DNA of 64,000 bases from Fibrobacter sp. (GTDB lineage Bacteria; Fibrobacterota; Fibrobacteria; Fibrobacterales; Fibrobacteraceae), in assembly GCA_017412605.1 (NCBI GenBank), contig JAFPWY010000008.1:1-64000 (forward strand). The letters are read 5' to 3'. Each line of letters opens with the position of its first letter. Position 1 is the stretch's first letter. Positions 26,647-36,238 of the stretch are shown one piece after another. Made by a program: the position numbers and the translations under genes. The notes under the pieces are model-generated. The model was not told the origin of the DNA. It saw nothing but the letters and a program-made list of their open reading frames with translations, and did not search any database.

Positions 26647-28512
26647 CTATTTCACCTTTGCATACATTCCATTAAACTTCATGTTCCCCTGTTTCACGAC
26701 AACACGGTAGAGACCGGCCGCGCCGACGGTGGAAGCCAAGTCCAGCGTTCCCGACCCGACCATCTTGCGGGCGACAATGCGACCCTGCATGTCGAAAATG
26801 CTTACCTGGACTTGCCCACTGCCCGCCAGGACCAAGTCGTTCCCGCGCAGGCGAACTGCAGGCTGTCCCGCACCGCCCTGAGCCGCAATCTTCGTAATAC
26901 CGCTGGAATCTTCGCAAGATTCATCACCCACGCGGCACACGCCGGCGATGCTGAAACCGAACGCGTCGATATTCGGGGCACCGTCGGAAGTCGTCGACAT
27001 GAACTTGAGTTCCGCCTCGCCCTGCGGCGCGTCGAGCACCACGTAAGCCGTGTCCCAGGTATCCCAGGAACCGGTCGGCGGGGCCTTCAAGTAATAATCG
27101 TGGTCCAAATAGGCATTGAACGTACGGTCGGCATTTCCACCGTTCGCATAGCGCACGGCAAGCGTCACATAGCCCGCTGCCGGGAACTTCAGCTTGTAAG
27201 AAGCAAACGACGTGTTGGAATTCTCCATGTTGTAGAACCCTTCGCCGATGAATCCGGTCCAGTTGTTCTCGGTATTACCGACACCGCTGTCCGGATTGCT
27301 CGCATCGATGAACCTCTTGATATCCTTGTCGACCGGCACTGAAGTCTCTTCACTCCCTTCGGGAGGAGTGTAGGGGACAAAGGTCACATCGTCCAAATTC
27401 TTGGGAGTCGTCGTCGGGAATGCCGTCAGTGCGGCCCCGTCACCCGTGTACTTCTCGGCAGTACCGCCCTCGTAAACAGCCGTGTACTGCGTCGAGGCGT
27501 TACCCATCTTGAAAGTATAGATGTACGGAGACTTCACGGTCGATACCGCCTGGCCGCTGACCTTGTTCCCATTGCCGTCGTACCAGCCAAGGAATTTTTT
27601 TCCATTTTTCGGGATTGTCTTGAGCAAAACAGTCATGCCCTGCGGATAATACGCACTGATAGATGTCGCCTCGGCAGAACCTTCCGGAGAGACCTTCACA
27701 TCCACCTGGTACATGGGAGCCATGTACTCGCCGAGCTTTTTCACGACCGTATCCGAGTGGGCGCGCATCTGCTCGGTTATGATTCGTCCGTAAGCGTTCG
27801 CACCGTTCATCTGCAAATGCACCTGATCGGACTGGTCGGCCCCCAAATTCGAATATTCCGCCTTTGTGGAGAAATTGTAAACAAACTGCTGGGCATATTT
27901 TTCGCCCACAGAAATCATGTAGTTCGCAACCATCTCGCTCATGTCGATGAAAGGAACATTCAAGTCTTTGGCTAGTTGCTGGTTAAGCGCCGGGTAGCCA
28001 CGATAGCTGTTATGGATTTGCGTCGGGGAATCGAAGATACAACGGCGAATCGGGCTCATGATGATAGGATTCGCCCCCTTGGCACGAACATCATCGACCA
28101 TCTTTTTCATGTTGGACTTGTAAAAATCCTCGGTACTGTAATTGATGTCGTTAATCCCGAACTGGATAACCACGTAATCGCCGGGCTGCAGCTTTTCAGC
28201 AATGCAGTTACCGTTGGAACAGCCCTTCTTGAAGAACATGTCGTAGTAGCCGACAGCCGTGCCGCCATTCTTGTCCTTACCGCCACCACCCAGCGACATG
28301 CCGCCCTGGCCACGGTTTACGACCGCTGCCTTGTTCACGTCAAACCAATAATGAAAATCCTGACCCTGGCCCTGCTTGGGGTAATACCCATCCGCCCAAT
28401 CCTGCATGGTGGAATCGCCAAGCATATAGATGGTCACCTTCGCCCACACGAGAGGGGTTGCAAGCATCGTAGCGATAACAGCAGGTTGCCAGATTTTATT
28501 CAAGAACTTCAT
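26647..28512 (-). CDS. Rhamnogalacturonan acetylesterase-like (CE12, SGNH) with CBM35-like and sorting domains
   Basis: A signal peptide (LATPLVWA) is followed by an SGNH hydrolase: IYMLGDSTMQDW (Ser), VNRGQGGMSLGG, VIQFGINDINYS (Asn), and DQVHLQMNGA (Asp/His). Residues 265-345 form a bacterial repeat-like module (GKKFLGWYDGNG). A CBM35-like domain follows at about 395-535 (FIGEGFYNMENS ... GAPNIDAFGFSIAGV). The last 80 residues resemble a type IX secretion sorting domain (VSIFDMQGRIVARK, ending GLYRVVVKQGN...AKVK). It is paralogous to the downstream esterase but retains the full C-terminal domain. It lies 18 nt after the first lyase gene. Confidence 0.86.
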   Translation of the reverse strand: MKFLNKIWQPAVIATMLATPLVWAKVTIYMLGDSTMQDWADGYYPKQGQGQDFHYWFDVNKAAVVNRGQGGMSLGGGGKDKNGGTAVGYYDMFFKKGCSNGNCIAEKLQPGDYVVIQFGINDINYSTEDFYKSNMKKMVDDVRAKGANPIIMSPIRRCIFDSPTQIHNSYRGYPALNQQLAKDLNVPFIDMSEMVANYMISVGEKYAQQFVYNFSTKAEYSNLGADQSDQVHLQMNGANAYGRIITEQMRAHSDTVVKKLGEYMAPMYQVDVKVSPEGSAEATSISAYYPQGMTVLLKTIPKNGKKFLGWYDGNGNKVSGQAVSTVKSPYIYTFKMGNASTQYTAVYEGGTAEKYTGDGAALTAFPTTTPKNLDDVTFVPYTPPEGSEETSVPVDKDIKRFIDASNPDSGVGNTENNWTGFIGEGFYNMENSNTSFASYKLKFPAAGYVTLAVRYANGGNADRTFNAYLDHDYYLKAPPTGSWDTWDTAYVVLDAPQGEAELKFMSTTSDGAPNIDAFGFSIAGVCRVGDESCEDSSGITKIAAQGGAGQPAVRLRGNDLVLAGSGQVQVSIFDMQGRIVARKMVGSGTLDLASTVGAAGLYRVVVKQGNMKFNGMYAKVK

Positions 28513-28530
28513 AAGGACCAGGGGTTAGTG

Positions 28531-31500
28531 TTAGTATTTCGGGGTGACGAAGATATTCCTCTGCATCATCTTCCCGTCAAGTTTGACCTTCACGATATAC
28601 ATTCCTTCCGGGAGTACGCCGCGGTCGAGAGCAAGCACGGACTCGCCCGAAGCAACATCACCGGAGACGACTCCACGCATGGTGCCGGAAATATCGTAGA
28701 ATTGAACTTCAACATATCCGGAAACCGAGGTAAAGAGCCTTCCCGTCGAAGGACTGTAGAAGAAGTTTCCATCGAGACGAGCAACAGGAAGGGCATTCGA
28801 TTTGTCTTCGTAGATTTTCACGCCTGCGATATCAAAGTAGAAGGCATCCACATTGGCGCCGCCATTCTCAGTCGTAGACTTGAGCGTAACCGTATTCTTG
28901 CCCTTCTTTAGCTTAATCTTTATGTCAGAGGAACTCCATTTGGTCCATCCTCCCGTCTTTCCCATCTTGACCTTTCCGACTTCTTCGTCGTTAACAATCA
29001 AGGTCATATCGCGGGAAGCATCTCCCCCGTTTGCATAACGGATAGACATCGTCGTAGAGGATTTACTGGACGACTTGATCAGCCATGTCGCATAGCTTGA
29101 CTTTGAATCCTTGAAGTCAAAGTAGCCCTTGCCTGTGTAGCCCTTGTTCTCTTTCTTCGTCGATCCCTTGCCTTCGCTAGGATTGGCAGCATCCACTACG
29201 GAGGTGTCAGCCTTCACCACCTTCGAGGAATCCTTCGGCGTTGTTTTGGAAGAATCCTTCGTATCGGTCTTAGACGTATCCGTTTTCGACGTATCCGGCT
29301 TGGCGGCTTCCTTCACGACAATTTCGCCCTTGACCGTCACATCTTCCGCCTTGCTGCCCACGGTCGTCACCTTAAACTTGAACGTACCCGACTTCTTCGG
29401 CGTGCCCGAAATCTTGACCGTCTGCGCCGCAGAATCGACCTTAGCTGACACTCCCGACGGAAGGCCTTCCACCTTGACTCCGGTGCAGAACAAATATTCG
29501 TAACCGAACGACTTTATCGACTCGCCCACAGTAACGGTTTGCTTTTCCTTACCGGACCCCGTCTTGGTGAGAACCGCATCCGGAGATACGACATATTCGT
29601 TATCGCCCACCGTATAAATTACAGGCGGTTTCAAGTTTTCCACCATATCCGGCAAGTAGTAACTTGTGTGAGGGGGCTGGTTGTACGCCGTATTCTGCCA
29701 AGCGATGGCTTCGCGGTATACAACATCGTGCATGAGCGTATGCAAGCGATACGGAGTCACCTCCGGAGTAGAAAGAATGTAAATCTTGGACGAATCCCTA
29801 TTGGAACGGAGAATCAACTCTTCACGCCAGTCACCAAAGAGATCCGCAACAAGACCGGGGTACCTCCTGTTATAGTTGCCTCTCAACCCCAACACGGTAG
29901 CTCCGTCAAAATAAGTTCCAATCGTTTTGTCGACCGAATTGAACTTGGCCACATAGGAACTGTCCAAAAGTTCATCCTGCAAATCGCCATCGAAATAGAT
30001 TCTAAAATTCGTCGGCACCACAGAGCTCATATAGTGGCTCCCGAAAGCATCCGGATCCGGGGTAAGTGACTCATCCAACTTGATTGTGTCTCCCTTGGCC
30101 GTATGCATTACGGGAATCACGGCAGACCACATTTCGTAGCCACGATGAGTGGAATCGATATCGGCTGCCATGGCACGGCCATTTTCCTTGGTGCTGGGAG
30201 GAGCATCCCCAAAAAGAATTTTTCCATCACCATCGCGAAGTTCTGCAGAATACTTGCCGTCCGTTGGCGAATGAACAGCCCAAAATTCGAGCCCCGGACG
30301 ATCCGGATCCAAGTCACCCAAATGTCCCGCATACCCATATCCAAGGCCTGTGGAGTAACGCAACGTTCCGTCATGGTTCAATGCTGCCGCGCCATAGATA
30401 ATTTCGTCCAAGCCATCGCCATCCACGTCACCAACAGAGATATTGAGGTTTCCCTGACTGTAAAGGCCTTTACCCGGAGTCTCGGATTTATGGAACCAGC
30501 GTTGCTTCAGGTTCTTGCCGTCAAAATCGTACGCCACCACGTAAGCTGCCGTGTAGTTACCTCGGGCAAAAATTGCACTCGGATGCACACCATCAAGATA
30601 TGCCGTAGCCCCGAAAAAGCGGGCGCAACGATTCCCGTAGGTATCGCCCCAACCCTCAGAACTTGCATCCATTTTCCGAATACTACGAGGAGGTACGTAG
30701 TCGATTGTCGTAATCTCTGCGCCATCAGCCCCGTTAAACACAGTCAAATATTCCGGCCCCGTGACAATGATGCCCGATGTATTACGATAATCCTTGGAGG
30801 AATCGCCAATCACATTGCCCTTGCCATCGATAGTTCCATCGGCCGTGTTCACAATCATTTCGGCCTTGCCGTCGCCATCATAATCATAAACCTGAAATTG
30901 TGCATAGTGGGCGCCCGCACGGATATTCCGGCCTAAATTGATGCGCCAAAGTTTAGTGCCGTCCAATTTGTATGCATCAATGAACATCGTTCCCGTGTAC
31001 GCGCCTTCGCCAGACTGCGCATTATCCTTGAAATTGCTCGGCATCCATTTCACGACCAGCTCGTATTCACCATCGCCATCCAGGTCACCGACGCTGATAT
31101 CGTCGGGATAATACCCACAGATTTCGCCAGTAGGCATCGTCTGGTTGGCTGGGCGATCCAGCTGGAGCACCTTGTACGGGAAAGACCTCCCGCCAAAAGC
31201 TACTGTCGAATCAAAGACAACCGTCGCATTCTTCTTGTCGCCTTCCACGCTGTCCACGACAGCCGAGACCGTGTACTTGGACGTAGTCTTCCCATCCTTG
31301 TCCAAGTAGTTGGTCCCGTCCGTCTTACCGATCGTGGCAATTTTCACGCCATCGCGGTAAAGGTTGAATTCCGTATCGGATTTTTCGGTACCGAGGAGTC
31401 GCCAGGAAACAAGCATCCCGGATTTACCGACATTCGAGACGAGGAGACCCCGGTCCAATGCTTCCATCTGGCGGGGCAGAGCGAAAGACTGTAGCGGAAG

Positions 31501-31557
31501 AGCGAGAATAAACGCCCCGATGAACGCAAGAATGCCTAGACAAGATTGTTTTGTCAT
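28531..31557 (-). CDS. Rhamnogalacturonan lyase (PL11 type) with CBM35-like and sorting domains
   Basis: The start is the ATG with AGGAGG 4 nt upstream. A signal peptide is followed by the PL11 catalytic region (residues about 28-640): RQMEALDRGLLVSN, GMLVSWRLLGTE, and repeated calcium-type DGDG motifs in SVGDLDGDGEYELVVKW, YDYDGDGKAEMIV and SVGDVDGDGLDEIIYG, as in eight-bladed propeller RG lyases (YesW/YesX). An Ig-like domain, a Thr/Ser/Lys linker (KPDTSKTDTSKTDTKD), a CBM35-like domain and a sorting-type C-terminus (VQFYDISGTMRG ... GMYIVKVKLDGK) follow. It cleaves the rhamnose-galacturonate backbone of RG-I. Confidence 0.92.
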   Translation of the reverse strand: MTKQSCLGILAFIGAFILALPLQSFALPRQMEALDRGLLVSNVGKSGMLVSWRLLGTEKSDTEFNLYRDGVKIATIGKTDGTNYLDKDGKTTSKYTVSAVVDSVEGDKKNATVVFDSTVAFGGRSFPYKVLQLDRPANQTMPTGEICGYYPDDISVGDLDGDGEYELVVKWMPSNFKDNAQSGEGAYTGTMFIDAYKLDGTKLWRINLGRNIRAGAHYAQFQVYDYDGDGKAEMIVNTADGTIDGKGNVIGDSSKDYRNTSGIIVTGPEYLTVFNGADGAEITTIDYVPPRSIRKMDASSEGWGDTYGNRCARFFGATAYLDGVHPSAIFARGNYTAAYVVAYDFDGKNLKQRWFHKSETPGKGLYSQGNLNISVGDVDGDGLDEIIYGAAALNHDGTLRYSTGLGYGYAGHLGDLDPDRPGLEFWAVHSPTDGKYSAELRDGDGKILFGDAPPSTKENGRAMAADIDSTHRGYEMWSAVIPVMHTAKGDTIKLDESLTPDPDAFGSHYMSSVVPTNFRIYFDGDLQDELLDSSYVAKFNSVDKTIGTYFDGATVLGLRGNYNRRYPGLVADLFGDWREELILRSNRDSSKIYILSTPEVTPYRLHTLMHDVVYREAIAWQNTAYNQPPHTSYYLPDMVENLKPPVIYTVGDNEYVVSPDAVLTKTGSGKEKQTVTVGESIKSFGYEYLFCTGVKVEGLPSGVSAKVDSAAQTVKISGTPKKSGTFKFKVTTVGSKAEDVTVKGEIVVKEAAKPDTSKTDTSKTDTKDSSKTTPKDSSKVVKADTSVVDAANPSEGKGSTKKENKGYTGKGYFDFKDSKSSYATWLIKSSSKSSTTMSIRYANGGDASRDMTLIVNDEEVGKVKMGKTGGWTKWSSSDIKIKLKKGKNTVTLKSTTENGGANVDAFYFDIAGVKIYEDKSNALPVARLDGNFFYSPSTGRLFTSVSGYVEVQFYDISGTMRGVVSGDVASGESVLALDRGVLPEGMYIVKVKLDGKMMQRNIFVTPKY

Positions 31558-31618
31558 ATTACCTCCTGACATGACAGTTTACTTTCCAAACATCCTTACC
31601 ATTATACAAAAAAACTAC

Positions 31619-34315
31619 TTACCGGGATTCGTTCCAAAACTTCGATACGGCGGCATTTTTGCCATCAATCCGAACCTTCACGACATACATGCCCTTCGGG
31701 AGCATTTTGCGGTCCAGGTTAATCACGTTGGCACCGGCCTTCACACTCCCGGAGACGCCCATACGCATCGCACCGGACATGTCGTAGAAATAAACCTCGG
31801 CAAAGCCTGCACGCGGCGTGTAGAGCATGCCGGTCCGCGGGTTGAACGCGACCCCGCTCCTGAACGGAACCATCGGAACAGCCACAGTCGTATCAGGCAA
31901 CTTCTGCGTACCGTCGTAAATTTCCACGCCGTCAATTCCAAACGTGAACATGTCGAAATTCGGGCCGCCTTCGCTTGTTTCCGAGGTAAATTTCAGCGTG
32001 TTCACACCGGCTTTCAGAACCACATCCACCGATGCCTCGGAATATGTCGTCCAGGATTCGCCTGTCGAGGGGAAATCGACCGACCCGGCTGACACGCCGT
32101 TCACGCTCAGCGACATGTTGCGGGCTTCCTTGCCGCCGTTGGTAAAGCGTATCGTGAGCTTCGTCGTGGCTGCCGTCGGGGAGAAGATTTCCCAGGTGCC
32201 GTAGCTCGACGCCGAATTGGTAAAGTTGTAGTAGCCGTTTTTGAGGAAGCCCTCGTTGCTCTTTTCCGTGGCGCCCTCGCCTTCCTTCGGGGTCGAAGCG
32301 TCCAGTTCGGACTTCCCGTCGTTCACCACGGGAGCCGAGTCCGTGGGAGTCGGCGTAGGATTAGACGTAGTATCAGGTGCAGGGGCGGGGACCTCACCCA
32401 CCACGTACATGTCCGGCTGCTTGAGCGACTTTACCGCATCCGGCAAGTAGTAGCCCAAGTGAGGCGGCTGGTTGTAGGCCACGTTCTGCCAGGCAATCGA
32501 GACGCGGTAATGCGAATCGTGCATCAGCGTGTAAACGCGATAGGGAGACGTAAACGGAGTCGTGAAGACAATGACCTTCGAAGGGTCGGAAGCGGAACGC
32601 ACGATGAATTCCTCGCGCCAGTCGCCAAAGAGGTCGGCCACGATGCATGGGTTCGCCTTGGTCCAGTTGTTGAGCGAAGCGCCTTCCACGTTGTAGAAAC
32701 TGAAGAGGCGGTCCAAAGTCTTCTTGCTGGAATTGTACTTTTCGATCTTTCCGCCAGTGGCGCCACCGTTTTCCACCGTCGGGCTACCGGTACCGTCCAT
32801 CAATTCGTCCTGCAGGTCTCCATCGAAGTAGATGCGGAAATTCTGCGAAAGGCCCGTCGTGGTGACGACCTTTCCATTAACGGAGCGGGCGCCCTTGCTG
32901 GTACCGGACCACATTTCGAAACCGCGATTCGTGGAATCGATATCGGCAGCCATGCCGCGACCGTTGTCCACGTTCCCGGCCTCGGTCTGGGTCGTTCCCC
33001 AAATGACCTTGCCGTCCTTGTCGCGGAATTCTTCGCTATACTTGTTCTGCTTGTCCTCATGGACATCGTATAGTTCCAAACCCGGATGGTCCGGATCCAT
33101 GTCTGAAAGGTGCATGGCGTCGCCGTGACCGAACCCGGTGCGGTAAAGGAGCGTACCGTCGGACTTGAGGGCTGCAGCGCCAAAGACAATCTCGTCCTTT
33201 CCGTCGCCGTCGAGGTCGCCCACGGAAAGGTTATGGTTGCCTTCGCCGTAGAGTCCTTGGCCAGACTTGTCGGACGTATGTTTCCAGCGTTCCTTGAGGT
33301 TCTTGCCGTCAAAATCGTAAGCGACAAGGTAGGCCATCGTGTAATAGCCGCGATTCATGATGACACTTGGATGCACGCCATCGAGGTAAGCCACGGCCGC
33401 AAGCATGCGTTCGCTGCGGTTGCCGTAGGTATCGCCCCAGGAATTCGTAATATTGCGCTTGGGCCAGTAGTCAATCGTGGTCACCTCTTCACCCGTGCGC
33501 CCGTTGAACACCGTCAAGAATTCGTTGCCGCTCATGATGCGGCCGCCAGACGTCCGGTAATCCTTGCTTGCGTCGCCAATGACTTTGCCCTTGCCGTCGA
33601 CCGTACCGTCGGAAGTCTTCATCACGATTTCGGCAATTCCGTCGCCATCGAGATCGTAGACCATGAACTGCGTGTAATGCGCACCGGCGCGGATGTTCTT
33701 ACCGAGGTCGATACGCCACAGGCGCGTGCCGTCAAGCTTCATGCCGTCGACAAAGACAGAGCCTGTATAGCCGTCCTTCGAGTTGTCCTGTGCATTGCTC
33801 GGATCCCACTTGAGGACCAGATCCAGCTGGCCGTCGCCATCGAGGTCACCCACGCTCATGTCGTTCGGGGTGTAGGTACACGTCGAGCCATCCGGCATCT
33901 TTTGCGACGCCGGGACATCGAGCTTCAAGACCTTGTAGGGGAAATTGACGTTGCCTTCCTTTTTCGAATCGGTAAAGACAATTTCGGCAGCAGACTTTCC
34001 GCCTTCCTTGCCGCCCGACACGGCGGCCACCGTGTACTTGGACGTAGCCTTGCCGTCCTTGTCGAGATAGTTCGTCCCGGCAGTCTTGGCGATGGAGGCA
34101 ATCTTTTCGCCGTCACGATAGAGATTAAACTCGACATCTGGAGCGTCGGAGCCCAGCAAGCGCCAGCTGACAAGCATTCCGGAACCAACGTTCGCGACAG
34201 TAAGACCGCGAGTCAGGTTTTCCATCTGACGTTTTTCGGCAAACGACGGAACGGAAAGGGCAAGCGCCAAGGCAGAACAAACTGCCACCGTTCCAAGACT
34301 CTTTTTTCTTTTCAT
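31619..34315 (-). CDS. Rhamnogalacturonan lyase (PL11 type) with CBM35-like and sorting domains
   Basis: I choose the ATG at MKRKKSLG, preceded by GGAG, which gives a clean signal peptide ending PSFAEKR; the longer upstream frame is AT-rich leader DNA. The catalytic propeller is closely similar to the neighbouring lyase (RQMENLTRGLTVANV, SVGDLDGDGQLDLVLKW, YDLDGDGIAEIVMKT, YNQPPHLGYYLPD). It lacks the extra Ig-like domain, has a PTPTPTDS linker, a CBM35-like domain (GFLKNGYYNF ... GPNFDMFTFGIDGV) and a sorting-type end (VYFYDMSGAMRM ... GMYVVKVRIDGK). It is the first gene of the pectin block, 61 nt before the second lyase. Confidence 0.92.
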   Translation of the reverse strand: MKRKKSLGTVAVCSALALALSVPSFAEKRQMENLTRGLTVANVGSGMLVSWRLLGSDAPDVEFNLYRDGEKIASIAKTAGTNYLDKDGKATSKYTVAAVSGGKEGGKSAAEIVFTDSKKEGNVNFPYKVLKLDVPASQKMPDGSTCTYTPNDMSVGDLDGDGQLDLVLKWDPSNAQDNSKDGYTGSVFVDGMKLDGTRLWRIDLGKNIRAGAHYTQFMVYDLDGDGIAEIVMKTSDGTVDGKGKVIGDASKDYRTSGGRIMSGNEFLTVFNGRTGEEVTTIDYWPKRNITNSWGDTYGNRSERMLAAVAYLDGVHPSVIMNRGYYTMAYLVAYDFDGKNLKERWKHTSDKSGQGLYGEGNHNLSVGDLDGDGKDEIVFGAAALKSDGTLLYRTGFGHGDAMHLSDMDPDHPGLELYDVHEDKQNKYSEEFRDKDGKVIWGTTQTEAGNVDNGRGMAADIDSTNRGFEMWSGTSKGARSVNGKVVTTTGLSQNFRIYFDGDLQDELMDGTGSPTVENGGATGGKIEKYNSSKKTLDRLFSFYNVEGASLNNWTKANPCIVADLFGDWREEFIVRSASDPSKVIVFTTPFTSPYRVYTLMHDSHYRVSIAWQNVAYNQPPHLGYYLPDAVKSLKQPDMYVVGEVPAPAPDTTSNPTPTPTDSAPVVNDGKSELDASTPKEGEGATEKSNEGFLKNGYYNFTNSASSYGTWEIFSPTAATTKLTIRFTNGGKEARNMSLSVNGVSAGSVDFPSTGESWTTYSEASVDVVLKAGVNTLKFTSETSEGGPNFDMFTFGIDGVEIYDGTQKLPDTTVAVPMVPFRSGVAFNPRTGMLYTPRAGFAEVYFYDMSGAMRMGVSGSVKAGANVINLDRKMLPKGMYVVKVRIDGKNAAVSKFWNESR

Positions 34316-34584
34316 AGCAACTCCAGACATAAAATTTCCCATAGGGCCATACACCTTTCCATGAAAATAACTTTTTTTATAAAAAAAGTCCACACTTATA
34401 ATTGTTTTTTTTATTTCAAGGATAATTATTTGGAAAAAAAGAAAAGAGAATTGTCCACATATCAAAAAAAGCTTTCTGGAAGCATTTTGTTATCCGTTTT
34501 TTACATTTCGCCCCAAAAAACGCCCCAAATAGACAAATAATTTTCATATAAGAAACACGCCCTCGGACAATCCATGCGATTTAC
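34316..34584. promoter_or_regulatory. AT-rich divergent intergenic region
   Basis: This gap separates the minus-strand pectin block from the plus-strand yihY-type gene. It is distinctly AT-rich, with long A and T runs between 34365 and 34550, unlike the repeat-filled gaps elsewhere. It must hold the promoter of the lyase genes, but I cannot point to one box with confidence. Confidence 0.4.
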
Positions 34585-34592
34585 TATCTTTG
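34585..34592 (+). promoter_or_regulatory. Candidate -7 box, TATCTTTG, 6 nt before ATG
   Basis: TACTATCTTTG is followed by TGCCTA and then the ATG of the YihY-type gene, with no ribosome site between. It is an exact TAnnTTTG match and another candidate for leaderless transcription. Confidence 0.5.
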
Positions 34593-34598
34593 TGCCTA

Positions 34599-35564
34599 AT
34601 GGCGAAGTGGATAAAAAACTTTTCCTGGGAAAACCTATTTGATGGGATTGCGGCAAAATCACCCGATTTTGTTAAAATCGTTGTGGTCGCCGGAAAATCT
34701 TTTCTCTACTACCATGGCCTTACCCGTGCAGCGGCACTTACCTACACGACTATCCTCGCCGTCATCCCGCTGCTCATCCTCCTGACCTCAATTACGCTCG
34801 CCGTCGGGTTCGGAAACTTCATCTCGGACTACCTGCCCCACCTGCTGGACATGTTCAGCTTGGACTGGCCCACAGAGCCCATAGTCGCGCTTATCGAAAA
34901 CGCAGAACACGTCCCCATCGGCAAGCTCGGGATTATCGGTGCGGCAGGCTTGTTCATCACGTTCATCCTCGCCTTCGGAAGCCTGGAATCGAACTTCAAC
35001 GTCGTCTGGGAAAACAAGACCTCCCGAACTCTTTGGAAACAGACCTGCATCTACACGCCTTTCCTCCTCATCCTGGCGGGCTTTATCGGCCTCTACGCCG
35101 GGTTCGTGAACCACGTGCAGGAAATCCTTTCCACCATCATCATCGACGGTTTCCACTTTTCGCATTCCTTCCTGACCCTGCTAATCAACGCCTTCTGGTA
35201 CGTGACCTTCCACGTCATCCTGTTGCTTTTCATCTTCATGATGCTCTACGCGCTCCCGTCCCGACCCGACAAGAAGGGAGTCTACACGAAGCGCAAGCTC
35301 TACTGGACGTCCGTACTGGCGACATTCCTCGCCTGGCTTTCCATTTTCATCTATGTCAAGATCCTGATGCTCATCCAGACCGCCATGGTGAACAGGATGT
35401 CCATCTTTTATGGCTCTTTGGCCTTCATTCCCCTGGTTCTCTTCTTGCTTTTTGGCATCTGGGTGATTATTTTATGTGGGAACAGCCTCGTCTGGACCAT
35501 TTGCCACTGGCCCGAGGCGGGTAAAAAAACATGGAACTGGCAAGGAGGCTCGAAAGACCTATGA
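34599..35564 (+). CDS. YihY/BrkB family inner-membrane protein
   Basis: The 321-residue protein shows the family's opening FLYYHGLTRAAALTYTTILAVIPLL and six predicted membrane helices. The old name ribonuclease BN for this family is considered a misassignment; transport or envelope roles have been suggested but the function is not established. I start at the ATG directly after the promoter box; three extra upstream codons in frame are non-ATG. The stop overlaps the next gene's ATG (ATGA). Confidence 0.88.
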   Translation: MAKWIKNFSWENLFDGIAAKSPDFVKIVVVAGKSFLYYHGLTRAAALTYTTILAVIPLLILLTSITLAVGFGNFISDYLPHLLDMFSLDWPTEPIVALIENAEHVPIGKLGIIGAAGLFITFILAFGSLESNFNVVWENKTSRTLWKQTCIYTPFLLILAGFIGLYAGFVNHVQEILSTIIIDGFHFSHSFLTLLINAFWYVTFHVILLLFIFMMLYALPSRPDKKGVYTKRKLYWTSVLATFLAWLSIFIYVKILMLIQTAMVNRMSIFYGSLAFIPLVLFLLFGIWVIILCGNSLVWTICHWPEAGKKTWNWQGGSKDL

Positions 35565-36163
35565 GATTCGGAAAAATTATTTCTGCAGTTGCACTCGCCC
35601 TCGCATTCACCTCCGGCGCACACGCCGAACTGGCCGGGATGAACGACCATGCAACCGATAGCACGAGCAAGAACCGTTCCTGGTCCGGCCTTATAGGAAT
35701 CAGCGGCGGTAACTCGATGATTGCCCGCGACGGGACTATTTTCATGAGCGTCCGCATCGGTGTGCAGTGGAACGACATCGTCGCGAACGGTGCCTGGGCA
35801 ACCTTCCTCATGGACGACGTGCAAAATCCGAACGTCAAACATAACGAACTGGTCAACTACAATGCCTTTGGCCTCTTTGCCGAACTTTTCCCGTACCGTA
35901 ACGGCGCTTTCGCCATTTCCGTCCCGATCGCTGTCGGTGGTGGCGTAGTCAACGCTATCGAAAAGGGCGACGAAGCCTTCTCTCCCGAAGACAAGTTCTT
36001 CACGGGTGAAATAGCACTCCACTTCAACTACCGCATAACACGCATGCTCGAAGTCTCCATCGGCGGCGGTTACCGCATGTTCGCCGGCATTTCCGAGAAC
36101 AACCTCGACGATATGGACTTCTGCACCCCGTTCGGAGAACTCCGGTTCACGTTTAAGGAATAG
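35561..36163 (+). CDS. Small outer-membrane beta-barrel-like protein, function unknown
   Basis: A signal peptide (KIISAVALALAFTSGAHA, cleavage before ELAG) precedes a 175-residue mature protein rich in alternating, aromatic-edged strands (GLIGISGGNSMIA, GTIFMSVRIGVQW, ALHFNYRITRMLEVSIGGGYRM), ending in a strand with terminal FTFKE. This fits a small eight-to-ten-stranded barrel. I do not recognise a named family. The ATG overlaps the YihY-type stop by 4 nt, so the two are translationally coupled. Confidence 0.75.
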   Translation: MRFGKIISAVALALAFTSGAHAELAGMNDHATDSTSKNRSWSGLIGISGGNSMIARDGTIFMSVRIGVQWNDIVANGAWATFLMDDVQNPNVKHNELVNYNAFGLFAELFPYRNGAFAISVPIAVGGGVVNAIEKGDEAFSPEDKFFTGEIALHFNYRITRMLEVSIGGGYRMFAGISENNLDDMDFCTPFGELRFTFKE

Positions 36164-36238
36164 GGGTTAGGGGCTAGGATCTAGAGGCTAGGAAGCTGGA
36201 GCCTCGAACCTGGAACCTCGAGCCTCATTGCTTTTACC
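36164..36238. repeat. Repeat words upstream of the UvrA paralogue
   Basis: TAGGGGCTAGGATCTAGAGG and GGAGCCTCGAACCTGGAACC words run up to within about 10 nt of the ATG of the next gene. No ribosome site is seen, so the repeat supplies most of that gene's leader. Confidence 0.55.
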
